From NCBI RefSeq assembly GCF_901709675.1, contig NC_051105.1, forward strand, positions 3,031,104-3,095,103: a stretch of 64,000 bases of DNA, read 5' to 3'. The notes beneath the pieces were generated by a model. It did no database searches and had not been told where the DNA came from. It saw only the letters and a list, made by a program, of their open reading frames with translations. Below are positions 62,226 to 64,000 of the stretch, piece by piece; position 1 is the first letter of the stretch; every line of letters starts with the position of its first letter. A program made the position numbers and the translations under genes. The DNA comes from Syngnathus acus (taxonomy: Eukaryota > Chordata > Actinopteri > Syngnathiformes > Syngnathidae).

Positions 62226-64000
62226 CTGTAAGAGGCACTCTGTGGACTACAGACCTCCTCCCTTATACAACGCCTGTAAAAAGCAGTATTTCTCTGCCTT
62301 TACAAGATCAAATAATCACTCGACAATTTGATCGGCATCAGTTGATGGATTTATGAAGTTGGTCCAATTCCAATTGGTGTGGTACCATTCATTTGATTTG
62401 TTGTCATCCGAGTCATAGTTCGAGCCGATCCCAGCTGACTTTGAGAGGTGGTGTGCAGCCAGAACTAATCAGTAGTGTTAGGGTTTACAGATTATCTTGA
62501 TCGTATGATTAAGTTGGAATGTAGACTAGAATTATTAACTTTGTTTAAACCTTTTACCTTTCCTTGACTCTGAAAAGTTTAACCATTCAGTTGTTGAAAC
62601 TTTCCAAATGGTGTGGAAACATTCTTGCTTAGTTAGTCATCTAAAATGCTCCAATCGTTCCTGTTTCCACGACCTTGTAAAACAATGAGCTGGGACCCTC
62701 CGCACTGATTAACCAGTTGCTGAGGTGACCACCAAACATGTCCAATGTCACTTGTTCTCAATAAATATGCTCTTGCAAGTGACCAAAGGCAGACTTTGTT
62801 CGAACATTGCTGTACCTACAGTAACGAGCAAATTCTCCACTTGCAAGTGCTTAAAGGGCATACTGTCTCCCGTGTGGTTCTTGCAAAATCAGTTAGAGTG
62901 AGCACCACTCTAACAAGTAGCCAATCACATATTGTATTGACACTTTTTATGTAGTTATGTCACCGATATAGGCTAATCCTAATTTGTTCAATTTCAGTCG
63001 GACCTGAAAGATGTAAAATTGCGTTTTCACCTGATGGAAAAATAATACCACATAATAGGAGAATGTGATAAATTAAAAATAAACCTAAGTTACCCAATTA
63101 GTAAAGTCAGTTTTTTTCAGCAGAAAGAAGAAGAGATCAGTTGCCTGATTTTCTGAAGCTTTCATGTGATATTTGCAGCTCCTCAAAGGCTCTGCCTTCA
63201 TTCCCTATCTAATTGGAGTCATGAACGGGAGCTAATTAGTTAACCTCTGCTGCATTAGACACCTGCTCCAAATTAGCAGGTCTAAAGATGTCACACCTAA
63301 AGAGAAGAGACAAAAAAAAGGCTCTGCAGAGAAGGTTCATAGAACAGAAAGAGCTCTTTCAATGCAGTTATTGACCATGCTTCACGTTTCAAGGGGAGCC
63401 TAAGCCAAAAACTGTGTTCATAGTGCAGCGATATGTATGACAAGACTCCACAGTCTTTGGGAAGATGGAAAGGATTGAGCCGATCCAACAGAAGGAGAGG
63501 TTCATGTCCTGAGCAGAACGATAGTGACAAGGTCCCCGTGTGGACAAGGCCTAAGGAGTTTTTTGAAAGGAAGCAGATGCGGCGTGAGATTATATGCCTT
63601 TTTGCATATGACCTTCAAGAAAAACAATTTCCAGAGAAGGAAGCCAGAGCATGTTATGAACACTGATAACATTTAAAAGGGACACAGCACAGGTCTCAAG
63701 CGTTTTAACGTTGAGCCACTGCAAACAGTTTTACACCTGGTCAAAAAGAATAAAAGACTATGTACAAGCTGCTAGTGTGAAGCCCGCCATAGTAAATCTG
63801 TCAGATTCTATAAGAAAGAAACACGGTTTATAAGGACATTACAAGAAGGTGTCAGCTCAGTGGGAATGATTTGCATTTTATGACAAAGAAAATGTGAAAG
63901 TGAAACAAGGCCGTAGTCCTTTAAAACGTTATCGGAAGAAGCTCACTCCATTTGACTGCTGGGCCGGAAGAGACCAGCCAGGAAATTTAAAATATCGGAG
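62226..64000. other. Intronic sequence at the window end
   Basis: A SINE remnant lies at 62384-62465. Otherwise no recognised element and no exon up to the window edge. Confidence 0.65.
62384..62465 (-). mobile_element. Ancient SINE 3' fragment
   Basis: ccattcatttgatttg, then gccgatcccagctgacttt, then gaggtgg follow the order of the reverse-complemented 3' half of the SINE at 28021. Highly diverged. Confidence 0.5.

Larger units (their letters stand above)
1..64000 (-). other. il1rapl1: Internal part of an IL1RAPL1-type receptor gene (gene body)
   Basis: All recognisable coding sequence belongs to one minus-strand gene. Three exons at 40393-40467, 6677-6809 and 1643-1788 are separated by introns of 33,583 and 4,888 bp and join with matching phases. 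Seen: the joined 118 codons have no stop and form an Ig-like domain with its cysteine pair and tryptophan. Known: IL1RAPL1 and IL1RAPL2 are type I membrane proteins of the IL-1 receptor family with three Ig domains, one transmembrane helix and a cytoplasmic TIR domain. They act at synapses through trans-binding to PTPdelta-type phosphatases, and IL1RAPL1 is linked to X-linked intellectual disability in humans. Inferred: this is the middle of the gene, with promoter, signal peptide, Ig1/Ig2, transmembrane and TIR exons outside the window. IL1RAPL1 fits better than IL1RAPL2 because of the segments reading [24 protein letters not shown] and [14 protein letters not shown]. The two teleost co-orthologues cannot be told apart here. 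Confidence 0.9.
40468..64000 (-). other. Intron upstream of the 75-bp exon, partial (at least 23.5 kb)
   Basis: Starts at the acceptor ending cttttcag at 40468-40469 and runs off the window. I searched the minus strand by eye for an exon carrying the end of Ig2 (a YTCELKY-like signature) and did not find one. The content is repeats, listed separately, and unannotated AT-rich DNA. Confidence 0.8.

Noticed and set aside
40468-64000. Search for the preceding exon (end of Ig2) on the minus strand.
   Set aside because: No segment with a YTCEL-like signature and suitable splice sites was found by eye. A spliced alignment with a teleost IL1RAPL1 protein would settle it.

Overview
This is vertebrate nuclear DNA, almost certainly from a ray-finned (teleost) fish. 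It is AT-rich and almost entirely intronic. It carries fish-style repeats: tRNA-derived SINEs ending in (GGAT)n, hAT-type MITEs, and MITEs whose termini read ...ataaggcgcac. No bacterial gene organisation, operon, CRISPR array, rRNA gene or functional tRNA gene is present.

The only protein-coding gene I can support lies on the minus strand. Three exons (40393-40467, 6677-6809, 1643-1788) have consensus acceptors and donors and join in one open frame. Together they encode most of the third extracellular immunoglobulin domain of an interleukin-1 receptor accessory protein-like receptor. The best fit is IL1RAPL1 (il1rapl1a or il1rapl1b), a synapse-organising, TIR-containing transmembrane protein. 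By the usual vertebrate gene layout they probably correspond to exons 6, 7 and 8. The window lacks the signal peptide, Ig1, Ig2, transmembrane and TIR exons, so both gene ends lie outside it. The intron between the first two exons is 33,583 bp, the next is 4,888 bp, and at least 23.5 kb of intron lies upstream in gene orientation. Large introns are typical of this gene.

Layout from low to high coordinate: 1-1642 intron; 1643-1788 exon (end of Ig3); 1789-6676 intron, ending in a degenerate 71-bp minisatellite (6236-6655); 6677-6809 exon (start of Ig3); 6810-40392 large intron; 40393-40467 75-bp linker exon; 40468-64000 intron. The large intron holds a MITE/microsatellite/SINE cluster at 6968-7758, an (ACCA)n array near 11.1 kb, SINE fragments near 13.2, 18.0, 19.7 and 28.0 kb, hAT elements near 14.4 and 24.7 kb, a retroposon tail near 22.5 kb, and a second MITE type near 37 kb. 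The upstream intron holds a (GGAT)n array near 46.8 kb, MITEs near 50.8, 54.4 and 59.7 kb, and hAT elements near 57.1 and 61.9 kb.

No undescribed gene system is evident. The most interesting structure is architectural. Two separate MITE subfamilies each occur as one inverted pair (6968/50832 and 36941/54437), and both pairs bracket the 75-nt exon, whose length is a multiple of three. RNA pairing between them could favour skipping or circularisation of that exon, which can be tested. Other points worth checking are the degenerate minisatellites, a hAT MITE with a perfect 8-bp target-site duplication, and two CpG-rich intronic blocks that are open in several frames.
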